A DNA stretch of 64,000 nucleotides from Actinomyces glycerinitolerans (lineage in GTDB: Bacteria > Actinomycetota > Actinomycetes > Actinomycetales > Actinomycetaceae). Shown piece after piece: positions 17,171-25,113 of this stretch (the stretch's first letter is position 1; every line of letters starts with the position of its first letter). The stretch is from NCBI RefSeq assembly GCF_900098745.1, contig NZ_FQTT01000010.1:326567-390566 (forward strand), given 5' to 3'. The notes beneath the pieces were generated by a model. It did not search any database. It worked only from the letters and a program-made list of their open reading frames with translations, and had not been told where the DNA came from. A program made the position numbers and the translations under genes.

Positions 17171-17292
17171 TGTCCGGATCTATGACAAACGAGGCTGGCG
17201 ACGTCGTCAACTGCGGACAAATCGCTGGAATCATGCGGTCTTGGGATCAGGGTTGGCGCGTGTGGGAGGCGTTTGTCATCGATTTTGACACC
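17171..17292 (+). repeat. E-family dispersed element, copy E1 (beside the CRISPR array)
   Basis: About 122 bp: left arm TGTCCGGATC...ACAAACGAGG, core CGCTGGAATCATGCGGTC (17223-17240), right arm GTTTGTCATCGATTTTGACA. The arms are imperfect inverted copies of each other. It aligns over its full length with two other copies at 33253-33384 and 60741-60862, which are in opposite orientation. It ends 42 bp before the distal CRISPR repeat. Confidence 0.6.
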
Positions 17293-17333
17293 ATGCCCCA
17301 CGGCGTCCGTCGCACAGGTCACCCTCCCCGAGG

Positions 17334-17875
17334 ACCTGAATGCACCTTGAGGTGCGAGGTGCTTCCTGACAGGCGACGATAACCACTACGCCGGCCCAAT
17401 CCCGGTTGCGTCTTAATGCACCTTAAGGTGCGAGATGCTTCCTGACTTGATGACGGGAGCGCTGTTGTCCTGGGCTGGCCGGCGTCTTAATGCACCTTAA
17501 GGTGCGAGGTGCTTCCTGACTTTCGACGAGGTCAAGATGGAAGCCTATCGGTCTTAATGCACCTTAAGGTGCGAGGTGTTCCTGACCCCTGTCGTGCGGG
17601 CACCACCTGGTGGTCGATGACGTCTTAATGCACCTTAAGGTGCGAGGTGCTTCCTGACGTACCTACGAGGGTGGCGTGTTCACCCACCACACGTCTTAAT
17701 GCACCTTAAGGTGCGAGGTGCTTCCTGACCGAAAACTTTCGGGGGGGTTGCCAACCTTCCCGACCGTCTTAATGCACCTTAAGGTGCGAGGTGCTTCCTG
17801 ACCGGTGTGGACGGACTACCTCACGAACGAGGTAACCCGTCTTAATGCACCTTAAGGTGCGAGGTGCTTCCTGAC
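17334..17875 (-). CRISPR. CRISPR array, 8 repeats of 37 bp and 7 spacers
   Basis: Repeats start at 17334, 17410, 17484, 17551, 17622, 17693, 17766 and 17839. On the plus strand each begins GTCTTAATGCACC and ends GAGGTGCTTCCTGAC. Spacers are 39, 37, 30, 35, 34, 36 and 36 nt. The 17334 repeat has four mismatches, 17410 has one, and 17551 lacks one base (36 nt); the others are identical. Decay at the left end marks the trailer, so transcription runs leftward (minus). In that sense each repeat holds the perfect palindrome GCACCTTAAGGTGC followed by ATTAAGAC, an 8-nt 5' handle like the ATTGAAA(C/G) tag of type I/III crRNAs. Cas6 would cut at the base of this hairpin. Confidence 0.97.
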
Positions 17876-18415
17876 CCCTACCCCTGGAAACCGCGCCATA
17901 CCGCCACTTCCAGAGGCGAGATCGCCACCGACCCCGCAAGCACCCCACGAGACCGACTGGCACCAGGCCAAAACTACCACCTTTCGTTGAAAACACGCCA
18001 AGCGCCACCGACACCCCTCCAAACCCCTCCAGCCACCAACTTTCAACGAAGTCATGCGGAAAAGTCGGGGTCAAAACGCACCAATCTTTGTACCGTAGAC
18101 CGAATCGTGACCATCTGGCGGGTGTCACAACACCCCCACACGCCCCAACAACCCCACACACCACACCCGCCACCGAACCCACCCCAGCGCACCTGCCCCA
18201 CCCGAGACTTCCTCAAACTCCGGGTGACAAATACCAGCCGCCAACCAATATCCGCCCCACGCAATTGCACCTTCTACTCAGACACCGCCCCTTCCAACAC
18301 CGCCCCGCACCGGCGCAATCGGTGCCAAGATGTTCCCGTTGCGGAACACCTGGCCGTACCGCCGCAGCACACAGCGCCGTCACGTACGCACCGATCCGAG
18401 GAGAGGCAGACGCCC
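17876..18415. promoter_or_regulatory. Probable CRISPR leader (minus) and cas6 upstream region (plus)
   Basis: 540 bp between the conserved end of the array and cas6. If the array is read leftward, the leader and its promoter must lie here. It contains the 10-bp inverted pair TTCGTTGAAA (17983-17992) and TTTCAACGAA (18041-18050) and a strand-biased C/A-rich tract (~18127-18205). I cannot place the exact -10/-35 boxes. An open plus-strand reading through this DNA, in frame with cas6, contains part of the terminal repeat and is not a gene. Confidence 0.5.
17983..18205. repeat. Inverted-repeat locus, word TTTCGTTGAA, with C/A-rich tract
   Basis: TTCGTTGAAA (17983-17992) and TTTCAACGAA (18041-18050) are perfect inverted copies 48 bp apart. 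About 75 bp further right begins a C/A-rich stretch (~18127-18205, for example CAACACCCCCACACGCCCC) almost free of G and T. The layout resembles the loci at 15845, 49330, 57494 and 60925, each with a different word. Confidence 0.5.
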
Positions 18416-19222
18416 ATGCCCAGCACCGTCTTCCTCCAGTTCGACGCCCCCGACGCGCTCGCCCTGACCCCGCGCCGCCTGCACGCCGCCTGGGGCAGGG
18501 TATTCGAGCTCCCCGAGGGCATCTCCCCCGAACGCGCCGCCCTGCTCCCCTCCCTCGCGGCCAGGCCCCCACACAATCTGCACGGCCCCAAGCCCTACAG
18601 CGTCGGCCAAATGACCGAACAACCTGGCATGATCGGCGCGGAACTGCGCCTGCTCGACGACCGCCTGCTGGACAACCTCGACGGCTGGCTCGCCTGGGGC
18701 GGCGTCCTCCCCCTCGGCGACGGCAGCCTGGAAGGCACGGCGCTCGTCGTCGTCACCGAGGCGCAGATCCTGGAACGCGTCTCCTGGGAGGAACTGGCCG
18801 AAGACGACGCCTCCACCACCTGGGACGTCACGCTGCTGAGCCCCACCGTGTTCACCTCCCGGGGGCGTCACGTCCCCGGGGTCACACCGGAGCAGCTCGC
18901 CACGAGCCTGCACGCCCGCTGGCACGCCTGGTCCCCACAGACCGAACCGCCTCGGCTCCACCGGGACGACCTGGACGTACTCACCATGCAGGACCGCACC
19001 GAGCCCGTGCGCGTAAACCTGGGAATGCCCAGCGCCGACCGGCGCGGCCGCCTGACGCGCCGCTCCATCCTCGCCACGGAGGGTTCACTGCGCATCAGCG
19101 GCGTCGTCGGCGCCGCCACCACCCGCGTCTTCTCCCGGCTGATGTCGCTGGCGCGCTTCACCAACGTCGGCTCCCACGCCGCCTACGGCATGGGCACGCT
19201 CGACGTCATCGCCAATCCCTGA
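18416..19222 (+). CDS. cas6: Cas6 crRNA-processing endoribonuclease
   Basis: 268 residues from ATG 18416 with GAGGAGAGG 9 nt upstream. The N-terminus TVFLQFDAPDALALTPRRLH followed by AAWGRVFEL fits the first ferredoxin-like fold of Cas6, and the C-terminus LARFTNVGSHAAYGMGTLDV is the Cas6 glycine-rich loop. SVGQMTEQPG and the FTSRGRHVPGVTP segment are further Cas6-like elements. Known role: cuts the repeat RNA at the base of its hairpin to give crRNAs with an 8-nt handle, matching the repeat seen in the adjacent array. Catalytic residues vary in this family and cannot be assigned by eye. It ends 27 bp from the convergent hpt gene. Confidence 0.85.
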   Translation: MPSTVFLQFDAPDALALTPRRLHAAWGRVFELPEGISPERAALLPSLAARPPHNLHGPKPYSVGQMTEQPGMIGAELRLLDDRLLDNLDGWLAWGGVLPLGDGSLEGTALVVVTEAQILERVSWEELAEDDASTTWDVTLLSPTVFTSRGRHVPGVTPEQLATSLHARWHAWSPQTEPPRLHRDDLDVLTMQDRTEPVRVNLGMPSADRRGRLTRRSILATEGSLRISGVVGAATTRVFSRLMSLARFTNVGSHAAYGMGTLDVIANP

Positions 19223-19244
19223 ACCGCGTCCGCCTCGGCGCGGT
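19223..19244. terminator. Short hairpin between convergent cas6 and hpt
   Basis: ACCGCG (19223-19228) pairs with CGCGGT (19239-19244) around a 10-nt loop, directly after the cas6 stop. No U-tract follows; a weak bidirectional terminator is possible. Confidence 0.35.
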
Positions 19245-19248
19245 GCAA

Positions 19249-19803
19249 TCAGCCCCCGTAGACCTCGGGGCGCAGAGTGCCGATGAAGGGCAGGTTGCGG
19301 TAGCGCTCCGCATAGTCCAGCCCGTAACCGACCACGAACTCGGTGGGGATGTCGAAGCCGACGTACTTCACGTCCACCTCCACCTTCGCGGCCTCCGGCT
19401 TGCGCAGCAGGGTGGCGATCTCCACGCTGGCGGCGCCGCGGCTCGACAGGTTCCCCAGCAGCCAGGACAGGGTCAGGCCGGAGTCGATGATGTCCTCCAC
19501 CACCAGCACGTGCCGACCGGTCACGTCCGCGTCCAGATCCTTCAGGATGCGCACCACCCCGCTGGACTTGGTGCCCGACCCGTAGGAGGACACCGCCATC
19601 CAGTCCATCGGCACCGAGCGGTGCAGCCGCCGGGACAGGTCCGCCATCACGTAGACGGCGCCCTTGAGCACGCCCACGAGCAGCAGGTCGCGGCCGGCGT
19701 AGTCGGCGTCGATCTGGGCGGCCATCTCGTCCAGCCGCTGGTTGATCTCCTCCTCGGTGATGAGTACCTGCTGCAGGTCCTGTCCCATGTCCGCGGCGTC
19801 CAT
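19249..19803 (-). CDS. hpt: Hypoxanthine phosphoribosyltransferase
   Basis: 184 residues, full length. [16 protein letters not shown] is the PRPP-binding loop of purine phosphoribosyltransferases, [16 protein letters not shown] is the N-terminal PRTase segment, and [20 protein letters not shown] is the conserved C-terminal purine-site region. It salvages hypoxanthine (and usually guanine) with PRPP to the nucleotide in the cytoplasm. AGGAGG lies 7 nt before the ATG. In related genomes tilS usually precedes hpt and ftsH follows it; here 195 bp of non-coding DNA precedes it and the CRISPR locus follows. Confidence 0.95.
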   Translation of the reverse strand: MDAADMGQDLQQVLITEEEINQRLDEMAAQIDADYAGRDLLLVGVLKGAVYVMADLSRRLHRSVPMDWMAVSSYGSGTKSSGVVRILKDLDADVTGRHVLVVEDIIDSGLTLSWLLGNLSSRGAASVEIATLLRKPEAAKVEVDVKYVGFDIPTEFVVGYGLDYAERYRNLPFIGTLRPEVYGG

Positions 19804-19998
19804 GAATGAGCCTCCTGTTTAGCGGTGAGTGTCCGGCAAGCACTGGGCGGCTGGGGCGACGTCGGGGAGGGCGCGCGCTCCGGCCCCGCCCGGATCCTTT
19901 CATACCCGCGGCGCTCCGACCCGGGCCGTCGGCCCCGGTTGTCCGGCATGTCCTGACGACGGCGGCTCCCGCACGCCGCTGCGGCACCCGTGCCCGCA

Positions 19999-21114
19999 CT
20001 ACAGGCCCATGCGCTCGATCCACGCCTCCGGCCGGCCGATCTCCTCGGGGCGGGGCAGGTTCGCCGGCTCCCGCCACACCGCGTTCAGCCCCGCCTGCCC
20101 CACCCGGCCGACGACGCCGCGCACGAAGGCCGCGCCGTCCACGTACTGCGTCTGCTTGGCCTCCACGCCCAGCAGCCGCTCCAGCAGCGTGCCCGCAACG
20201 CCGTCGCGGGCGTGCCCCAGCACGGCGCGCAGCCGGTAGACCGAGGGCATGCGGCTGGGCTCGACGGCGTCGAGAACCGCCTCGGCGTGCCCCTCCAGCA
20301 GCGCCATGGTGGCGGTGATGGCCGCCAGCTGCTCGCGCTCGGCCGCGCCCAGGCGGTCGGTCAGCAGCGGGGATGGTGTACCCGCGTCCCCGGGAGCGCC
20401 CCGGTGCGCCGTCGCCCCCGCACGCACGGCCCGGGCCAGGCGGACCAGTCCGGTCGGCTCGCCGGGTGTGGGTGGGCGCATGAGGGCGGTGGCCACCTGC
20501 TCCACCTGTGTGGTCAGGTGCGCGGTCAGCCAGGGGGCGGCGGCGAGCTGCAGCACGTGGGTGGCCTCGTGTAGCGCCACCCAGGCGGACAGGTCGATCC
20601 GGTCCAGGTCCCGGAGTCGCTGCAATTCCGCGACGTTGGGGGCCACCAGCAGCATGCGGGCGCCCCGCTCCCCGGCGTCGGCGGGCAGCACCTGGCCGAG
20701 CACGCGGGTGGAGATCAGCCCGAGCAGGCCGGCGATGGCCGAGGAGACCACGGCGCGGCCGACGGCCTCGGACGGTCCGGGGCGCGCCTCTGACGGGTCG
20801 GGCACCCGTTCCATGAGGGCACGCAGGAAGGCGGCGTTGGCCCGCTGCAATCCGATCCGGTCCACCACCAGCACCTCGGTGGTGTCGGCGGCCACCCGGG
20901 CCGGCGCCGTCAGCCCGGTGAGCTGCGCCGCCCAGGGGAGGGCGTCGTCGGCGCTGCGCCGCAGCAGGGCGACCGCACCGCGGCGGACCGCCCCGGGCAG
21001 GTGCGGCCCGGCCGGCGTGCCCGCGCGCGCCAGGCGCAGGGCCCGGTCCCAGTCGACGCCGGCGGCGGCGCTGCGCTCCACCGAGCCTGCGCCGGGCCGG
21101 TTCATGCCGGTCAT
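19999..21114 (-). CDS. Zinc-dependent metalloprotease, DUF2342 family
   Basis: 371 residues. WVALHEATHVLQ contains the HExxH zinc motif, followed by helical segments and a second acidic stretch LLEGHAEAVLDAV likely supplying the third ligand. This actinobacterial family (often labelled zinc-dependent metalloprotease or F420-biosynthesis-associated) is typically found between dacB and tilS/hpt. The start is 3 nt past the dacB stop, so they are co-transcribed. Substrate unknown. Confidence 0.85.
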   Translation of the reverse strand: MTGMNRPGAGSVERSAAAGVDWDRALRLARAGTPAGPHLPGAVRRGAVALLRRSADDALPWAAQLTGLTAPARVAADTTEVLVVDRIGLQRANAAFLRALMERVPDPSEARPGPSEAVGRAVVSSAIAGLLGLISTRVLGQVLPADAGERGARMLLVAPNVAELQRLRDLDRIDLSAWVALHEATHVLQLAAAPWLTAHLTTQVEQVATALMRPPTPGEPTGLVRLARAVRAGATAHRGAPGDAGTPSPLLTDRLGAAEREQLAAITATMALLEGHAEAVLDAVEPSRMPSVYRLRAVLGHARDGVAGTLLERLLGVEAKQTQYVDGAAFVRGVVGRVGQAGLNAVWREPANLPRPEEIGRPEAWIERMGL

Positions 21115-21117
21115 CGC

Positions 21118-22512
21118 TCAGCCCCCGCAGCCGCAGTCGGCCAGTGGGGAGACCAGGTCGTCGTCGATGGCCAGGCGGGCGGAGTACAGCCCGCCGGCCT
21201 CAAAGCCGTCCACGATCACGCTGAAGGCCAGCAGCCGCCCGTCCTTGGTGACCACGGTGCCGGTCAGGGATGCGGCCGTGTCCAGGGAGCCGGTCTTGGC
21301 GCGCACGGTGCCGGCGCCGACAATGCCGATGAAGCGGTCGTCCAGTGTGCCGTCCAGGCCACCCACCGGCAGGGCGGCCATCAGGCTGCGGCCGACGGTG
21401 CCGGCGTCGTCGCCGGAGGCGCGGGTGATGATCTGGGCCAGCAGCCGGGCGGGGACCTTGTCCCCCAGCGCCAGCCCGCACGAGTCGTGCAGGGTCACGC
21501 CGCTGATGTCGAAGCCGTCGTCCCGCAGCCGGGCGAGCACGGCCCGGGTAGCGCCGTCGAAGCTGGCCTCCTCACCGGCGGCGAGCGCGACCAGTCGCCC
21601 CTCGACCTCGGTCATGGTGTTGTCGGACTCCTTCAGGGAGACGGACAGGATGTCGGCCAGCGGGGCGGAGGTGACCCGGGCCAGCTCGGTGGCGCCGTCG
21701 GCGGCCGCCGCCCGGGTGACCGTGCCGGTGACGGTGATGCCGGCCTCGCGCAGGTGGTCGGCGAAGGTCTGGGCGGCGTCGAGCGCCGGATCGGCGGGAT
21801 AACCGCCGGAGGGATAGGCGGTGACGTCCACCATGAGCGGCTGGATCGGCGCCACCCAGGCCTCGTTGCCGTCCGCCCAGGCGTCATTCCAGGTCGGACC
21901 GGTGAACAGGGTGTCGTCCAGGGCCACGGTGACGCTGGTGACGCCCTGTTCCTGCAGCTGTGCGGCGGCGTCCCGGGCGAGGTCGCCCAGGCCGGCGCGG
22001 CCGATGGTGGCGTCGGGGTCGCCGTCGTCCTCGGCCAGCAGCACGTCCCCGCCGCCCACCAGGGTGACGGTGCTGCCGTCCAGGACGGCGGTGGTGTCCA
22101 CGGTGTGGTCGGCGCCGAGCAGGGAGAGGGCGGCCCAGGCCACCAGCACCTTGTTGGAGGAGGCGGGGGTCAGGGCGGTGCCGGCACCCAGGTCGACCAG
22201 CTCCTCGCCGCTGGCCACATCCACGATGGACACGCCGGCGGTGGCGTCGCCGATGCGCTCGTCGGCGGCGAGGGTGTTCGCCAGGGCGGCCAACTCGCCG
22301 GCCGCGGGCACCGGCGCGTCGTCGGCCAGGGCGGTGGCGGCCTCGGGGTCCTGCGCGGCGGCAGCGGGCGTCGGGAAGGGCTGGACCGCGTAGTCGGCGG
22401 GTGAGGCGGTCAGCGCGCCGGGCACCAGGTCGAGGGCGTCGGCCAGGCCGTAGTAGGCGCCGACGACGACGAGGGTGGCTGCGGTCAGGGCGGCGATCTG
22501 GGCCTTGTGCAC
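21118..22512 (-). CDS. dacB: D-alanyl-D-alanine carboxypeptidase/endopeptidase (PBP4 family)
   Basis: 464 residues from the GTG at 22512, which is preceded by GGAGGAG; a longer reading to 22848 would cross the promoter region and overlap divergent ppa. A single N-terminal membrane segment ([20 protein letters not shown]) anchors the protein outside the membrane. The penicillin-binding motifs are SSNK (in [12 protein letters not shown]), SDN ([11 protein letters not shown]) and KTG ([10 protein letters not shown]). It trims D-Ala from peptidoglycan peptides. The C-terminus ends with a CGCGG run that is unusual for a secreted enzyme. Confidence 0.92.
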   Translation of the reverse strand: MHKAQIAALTAATLVVVGAYYGLADALDLVPGALTASPADYAVQPFPTPAAAAQDPEAATALADDAPVPAAGELAALANTLAADERIGDATAGVSIVDVASGEELVDLGAGTALTPASSNKVLVAWAALSLLGADHTVDTTAVLDGSTVTLVGGGDVLLAEDDGDPDATIGRAGLGDLARDAAAQLQEQGVTSVTVALDDTLFTGPTWNDAWADGNEAWVAPIQPLMVDVTAYPSGGYPADPALDAAQTFADHLREAGITVTGTVTRAAAADGATELARVTSAPLADILSVSLKESDNTMTEVEGRLVALAAGEEASFDGATRAVLARLRDDGFDISGVTLHDSCGLALGDKVPARLLAQIITRASGDDAGTVGRSLMAALPVGGLDGTLDDRFIGIVGAGTVRAKTGSLDTAASLTGTVVTKDGRLLAFSVIVDGFEAGGLYSARLAIDDDLVSPLADCGCGG

Positions 22513-22747
22513 GGCTCCTCCGGGGGTCGGGCGGTTACTGCGAGCGGACGTTTCCGGCAACGCGTCGGGCGGCATGTGCGGCGACGTACGGGCGCAATCG
22601 CGCCGGGAAGCGGCGGCCGCACGCGAGGCGGGCGGCATGGCTTTTCCCACCGGAAGCGCCGTCATAGTCCACACTAGTGCCAAAGGGCGGCCCCTCTCGG
22701 CACCGAGCCGCCGACACCTGCTCACAACGCGAGATACGGAGGCAGTC

Positions 22748-23248
22748 GTGGAATTCGACGTGACGATCGAGATCCCGAAGGGGAACCGCAACAAGTACGA
22801 GGTCGACCACACCAACGGGCGCATCCGGCTGGACCGGATGCTGTTCACCGCGACCCGCTACCCGGACGACTACGGCTTCATCGAGGACACGCTGGGTGAG
22901 GACGGGGACCCCTTGGACGCGCTCGTGCTGCTGGAGGAGCCCACCTTCCCGGGCTGCCTGATCCGCTGCCGGGCGCTGGGCATGTTCCGCATGCGCGACG
23001 AGAAGGGCGGAGACGACAAGGTCCTGTGCGTGCCCGCGGGCGACCAGCGCGCCTCCTGGCGCACCGACATTGAGGACGTCTCCGAGTTCCACCGCCTGGA
23101 GATCCAGCACTTCTTCGAGGTCTACAAGGACCTGGAGCCCGGCAAGAGCGTGGAGGGCGCCCACTGGGTCGGCCGTGAGGAGGCGGAGGCGGAGATCCGC
23201 CTGTCCTACGAGCGTGAGGCCGCCCGCATCGCCCGCGAGGGGCACTGA
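22748..23248 (+). CDS. ppa: Inorganic pyrophosphatase, family I
   Basis: 166 residues from the GTG at 22748 (GGAGG 5 nt upstream). [19 protein letters not shown] and [20 protein letters not shown] then [10 protein letters not shown] carry the conserved Lys, Tyr and the DxDPxD-type Asp cluster of soluble family I enzymes. It hydrolyses PPi to drive biosynthetic reactions in the cytoplasm. Divergent from dacB, as in many actinobacteria, and ended by a strong hairpin. Confidence 0.96.
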   Translation: MEFDVTIEIPKGNRNKYEVDHTNGRIRLDRMLFTATRYPDDYGFIEDTLGEDGDPLDALVLLEEPTFPGCLIRCRALGMFRMRDEKGGDDKVLCVPAGDQRASWRTDIEDVSEFHRLEIQHFFEVYKDLEPGKSVEGAHWVGREEAEAEIRLSYEREAARIAREGH

Positions 23249-23281
23249 CGGCCTGACGCGCCCAAGCCGCTTGACGACGGC

Positions 23282-23311
23282 GGCCGCCGGCACCACGAGG
23301 TGCCGGCGGCC
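23282..23311. terminator. Strong hairpin terminator between ppa and the NlpC/P60 gene
   Basis: GGCCGCCGGCACC (23282-23294) pairs perfectly with GGTGCCGGCGGCC (23299-23311) around the loop ACGA. On the plus strand TTTT follows at 23319-23322. It lies 33 bp after ppa and 22 bp beyond the stop of the convergent gene, so it can serve both. Confidence 0.8.
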
Positions 23312-23332
23312 GTCTGCTTTTGGCCTCACCGC

Positions 23333-24808
23333 TCAGGGACGGACCGCGTAGGGCATGATCTGGGAGTACCAGACGGAGCGAATACTCACGTTGTAAGGGG
23401 AGTAGTTGGCGTCGATGAGCATGCCGTTGCCCAGGTACATGGCCACGTGGTAGATGCCGGGCTGGGTGCCGTTGGAGGACCAGAACAGCAGGTCGCCGGG
23501 CTGGGCCTGGGCCAGCGGAATCTTGGTGCCCTGCCCGTACTGGGCGCGTGAGGAGTGCGTCAGGTACACCCCGGCGTTGCGGTAGGCGCGCATGACCATG
23601 CCGGAGCAGTCCACGCCCGCGTCGGACTCGCCGCCCCACACGTAGCGGATGCCCAATTGAGCCTTCGCCCCGGCGATCGCCGCCTGCGCCTTGCTGGTGG
23701 AACTGCCGGAGCTGGTCGACGACGAGGCGGCCGGGGCGGAGGTTGTGGTCTGTGTGGTTGTCTGCCGCGGCGCGGATGCCGTGGAGGACGAACTCGAGGT
23801 AGTGCTGCTGCTCGATGAGGCCGCCCCGGAGGAGCTGGAGGCGGAGGAGCTGGAGGACTGCGCGGGCTGCTGGCTCTGAGCCGGGGAGGCTGCGGAGGAT
23901 CCTGTACCCGAGTCGGCGCCGGAGCTGGACGCACCGGCGGAGGCCGGCGCCTGAGTGGCCTCGGCCGGCTGGGCCTGCTCCTGCGCGGTCTGCTCCGCGG
24001 CGGCCTTCTCGGCCGCCTCCTTCGCGGCCGCCTCCTCGCGGGCTTGGCGCTCCGCCTCCAGCTGGTCCTGGTAGGCGGTCTCGAGCTCCACGGTGGTGTT
24101 GCGCTGCTCGGCGAGCTGGGCGATGAGGCTGGCGCGCTCGGTCTCGGCGTTGGTCTGGGCCGTCTGGGCGGCGGTGGCCGCCGCGTCGGCGTCGGCCTTG
24201 GCGGTGGCTGCGGCGTCTGCGGCCGCCTGCTTGGTTTCCACCTTCTCGTCCGCGATGGACTGCATCGTGTCCGCGACCGCCTGGAGGGCCTCGACGTTCT
24301 GCAGCTGGGCGTCGGTGTTCTCCCCGGCGCGGGTCAGGGCCACGCTGACGTCGGTGGCGTCGCCCAAGGACTCGCCGGACAGGTAGGGGGCCAGGGAGTC
24401 CAGTGTGCCGGCGCTGCCCGCCTCGTAGGTCTCGGCGACCACCGAGCCCATGTCGGCGCGGGCCTCCTCGGTGTCCGCGGCCGCGGCGTCGGCGGCGGCC
24501 TGGGCGTCCTCGGCGTCGGTGGTGGCGGTGTCGAGTTCGTCGAGCGCGGTCAGGTAGTCCTCGTTGGCGACGGAGGCCGCAAGCTCGGCGGCGGCCGTGG
24601 TGGCGCTCAGTTCTGACAGGGAGGCCTCGAGGGAGGCGATGGAGGCCGCGGTCGTCTGCTCGGCGGACTTGGCCTGGTCGATGTCGTCCTGGGTTACGTC
24701 ATCGGCTGCGGCGGCCGGGGTGAGCGTGACGGCGAGCGCAAGTGCCGCGGCCGTAAGGCTCACACGCCGGGCAGCGTTCGCGCGGCGCGGGCGATGGGTC
24801 GTGCTCAC
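23333..24808 (-). CDS. Secreted NlpC/P60 peptidoglycan hydrolase with coiled coil
   Basis: 491 residues from a GTG at 24808 (GGAGA upstream). A Sec signal peptide with a twin-basic start and hydrophobic core (VSLTAAALALAVTLTPAAA) is followed by a long Ala/Glu-rich coiled coil (~40-270), a Ser/Thr/Gln-rich linker (~290-375) and a C-terminal NlpC/P60 domain. The catalytic Cys is in GVDCSGMVMRAY and the His in GIYHVAMYLG, with WGG before the Cys. Known: such proteins (RipA/RipC-like) cut peptidoglycan stem peptides during cell separation, and the coiled coil controls the hydrolase. Divergent from metY. Confidence 0.92.
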   Translation of the reverse strand: MSTTHRPRRANAARRVSLTAAALALAVTLTPAAAADDVTQDDIDQAKSAEQTTAASIASLEASLSELSATTAAAELAASVANEDYLTALDELDTATTDAEDAQAAADAAAADTEEARADMGSVVAETYEAGSAGTLDSLAPYLSGESLGDATDVSVALTRAGENTDAQLQNVEALQAVADTMQSIADEKVETKQAAADAAATAKADADAAATAAQTAQTNAETERASLIAQLAEQRNTTVELETAYQDQLEAERQAREEAAAKEAAEKAAAEQTAQEQAQPAEATQAPASAGASSSGADSGTGSSAASPAQSQQPAQSSSSSASSSSGAASSSSSTTSSSSSTASAPRQTTTQTTTSAPAASSSTSSGSSTSKAQAAIAGAKAQLGIRYVWGGESDAGVDCSGMVMRAYRNAGVYLTHSSRAQYGQGTKIPLAQAQPGDLLFWSSNGTQPGIYHVAMYLGNGMLIDANYSPYNVSIRSVWYSQIMPYAVRP

Positions 24809-24990
24809 AGATTCTCCGAACGTGTTACGGCGCGCCTCCTTGACCGACGCACCCTGGGTGTCTGCGGATACCGTACCCACCAACGCCCGCAAGAGAAACA
24901 GAAACAACAGATTTCACAGGAGTCACAAGACATCACTCACGTACCACAAACCCCTCAATGGAGCGGATCCACGACACACTCCACGCCAAC

Positions 24991-25004
24991 GTGACGTTCG
25001 TCAC
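24991..25004. promoter_or_regulatory. Palindromic operator candidate upstream of metY
   Basis: GTGACGTTCGTCAC has 6-bp perfect arms (GTGACG/CGTCAC) around TT, 110 bp upstream of metY in the divergent intergenic region. It could bind a dimeric regulator of methionine genes or of the divergent hydrolase; no SAM or c-di-AMP riboswitch pattern was recognised nearby. Confidence 0.4.
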
Positions 25005-25113
25005 ATCGCCTGCTGAGGTAGCGTTTTGCCCGCAGGCAAGCCGACCCGCGGCCTCCCGCACCCGGCCGGCAGCCCCGCAACACTCCCGCCGATCTGCCAA
25101 CCAAGGAGTTCTC

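Noticed and set aside
16763-17382. Several ~100-codon frames on both strands between mazF and the array
   Set aside because: No family motifs or ribosome sites, and one runs into the first CRISPR repeat; the region holds the E1 repeat instead.
17371-17838. Spacers read as sense protein-coding fragments on the plus strand, implying mRNA-targeting crRNAs
   Set aside because: Some spacers give plausible peptides on the plus strand (for example FDEVKMEAY, TYEGGVFTHH), but most spacers have equally open frames on the other strand, so no bias can be claimed.
17864-18415. Plus-strand open frame extending Cas6 upstream by 184 codons
   Set aside because: It starts inside the last CRISPR repeat and runs through leader-like C/A-rich DNA; the Cas6 fold and a good ribosome site begin at 18416.
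24809-24960. Possible c-di-AMP (ydaO-type) riboswitch before the NlpC/P60 gene
   Set aside because: Such riboswitches are common before wall hydrolases in actinobacteria, but the conserved sequence blocks are not visible here.
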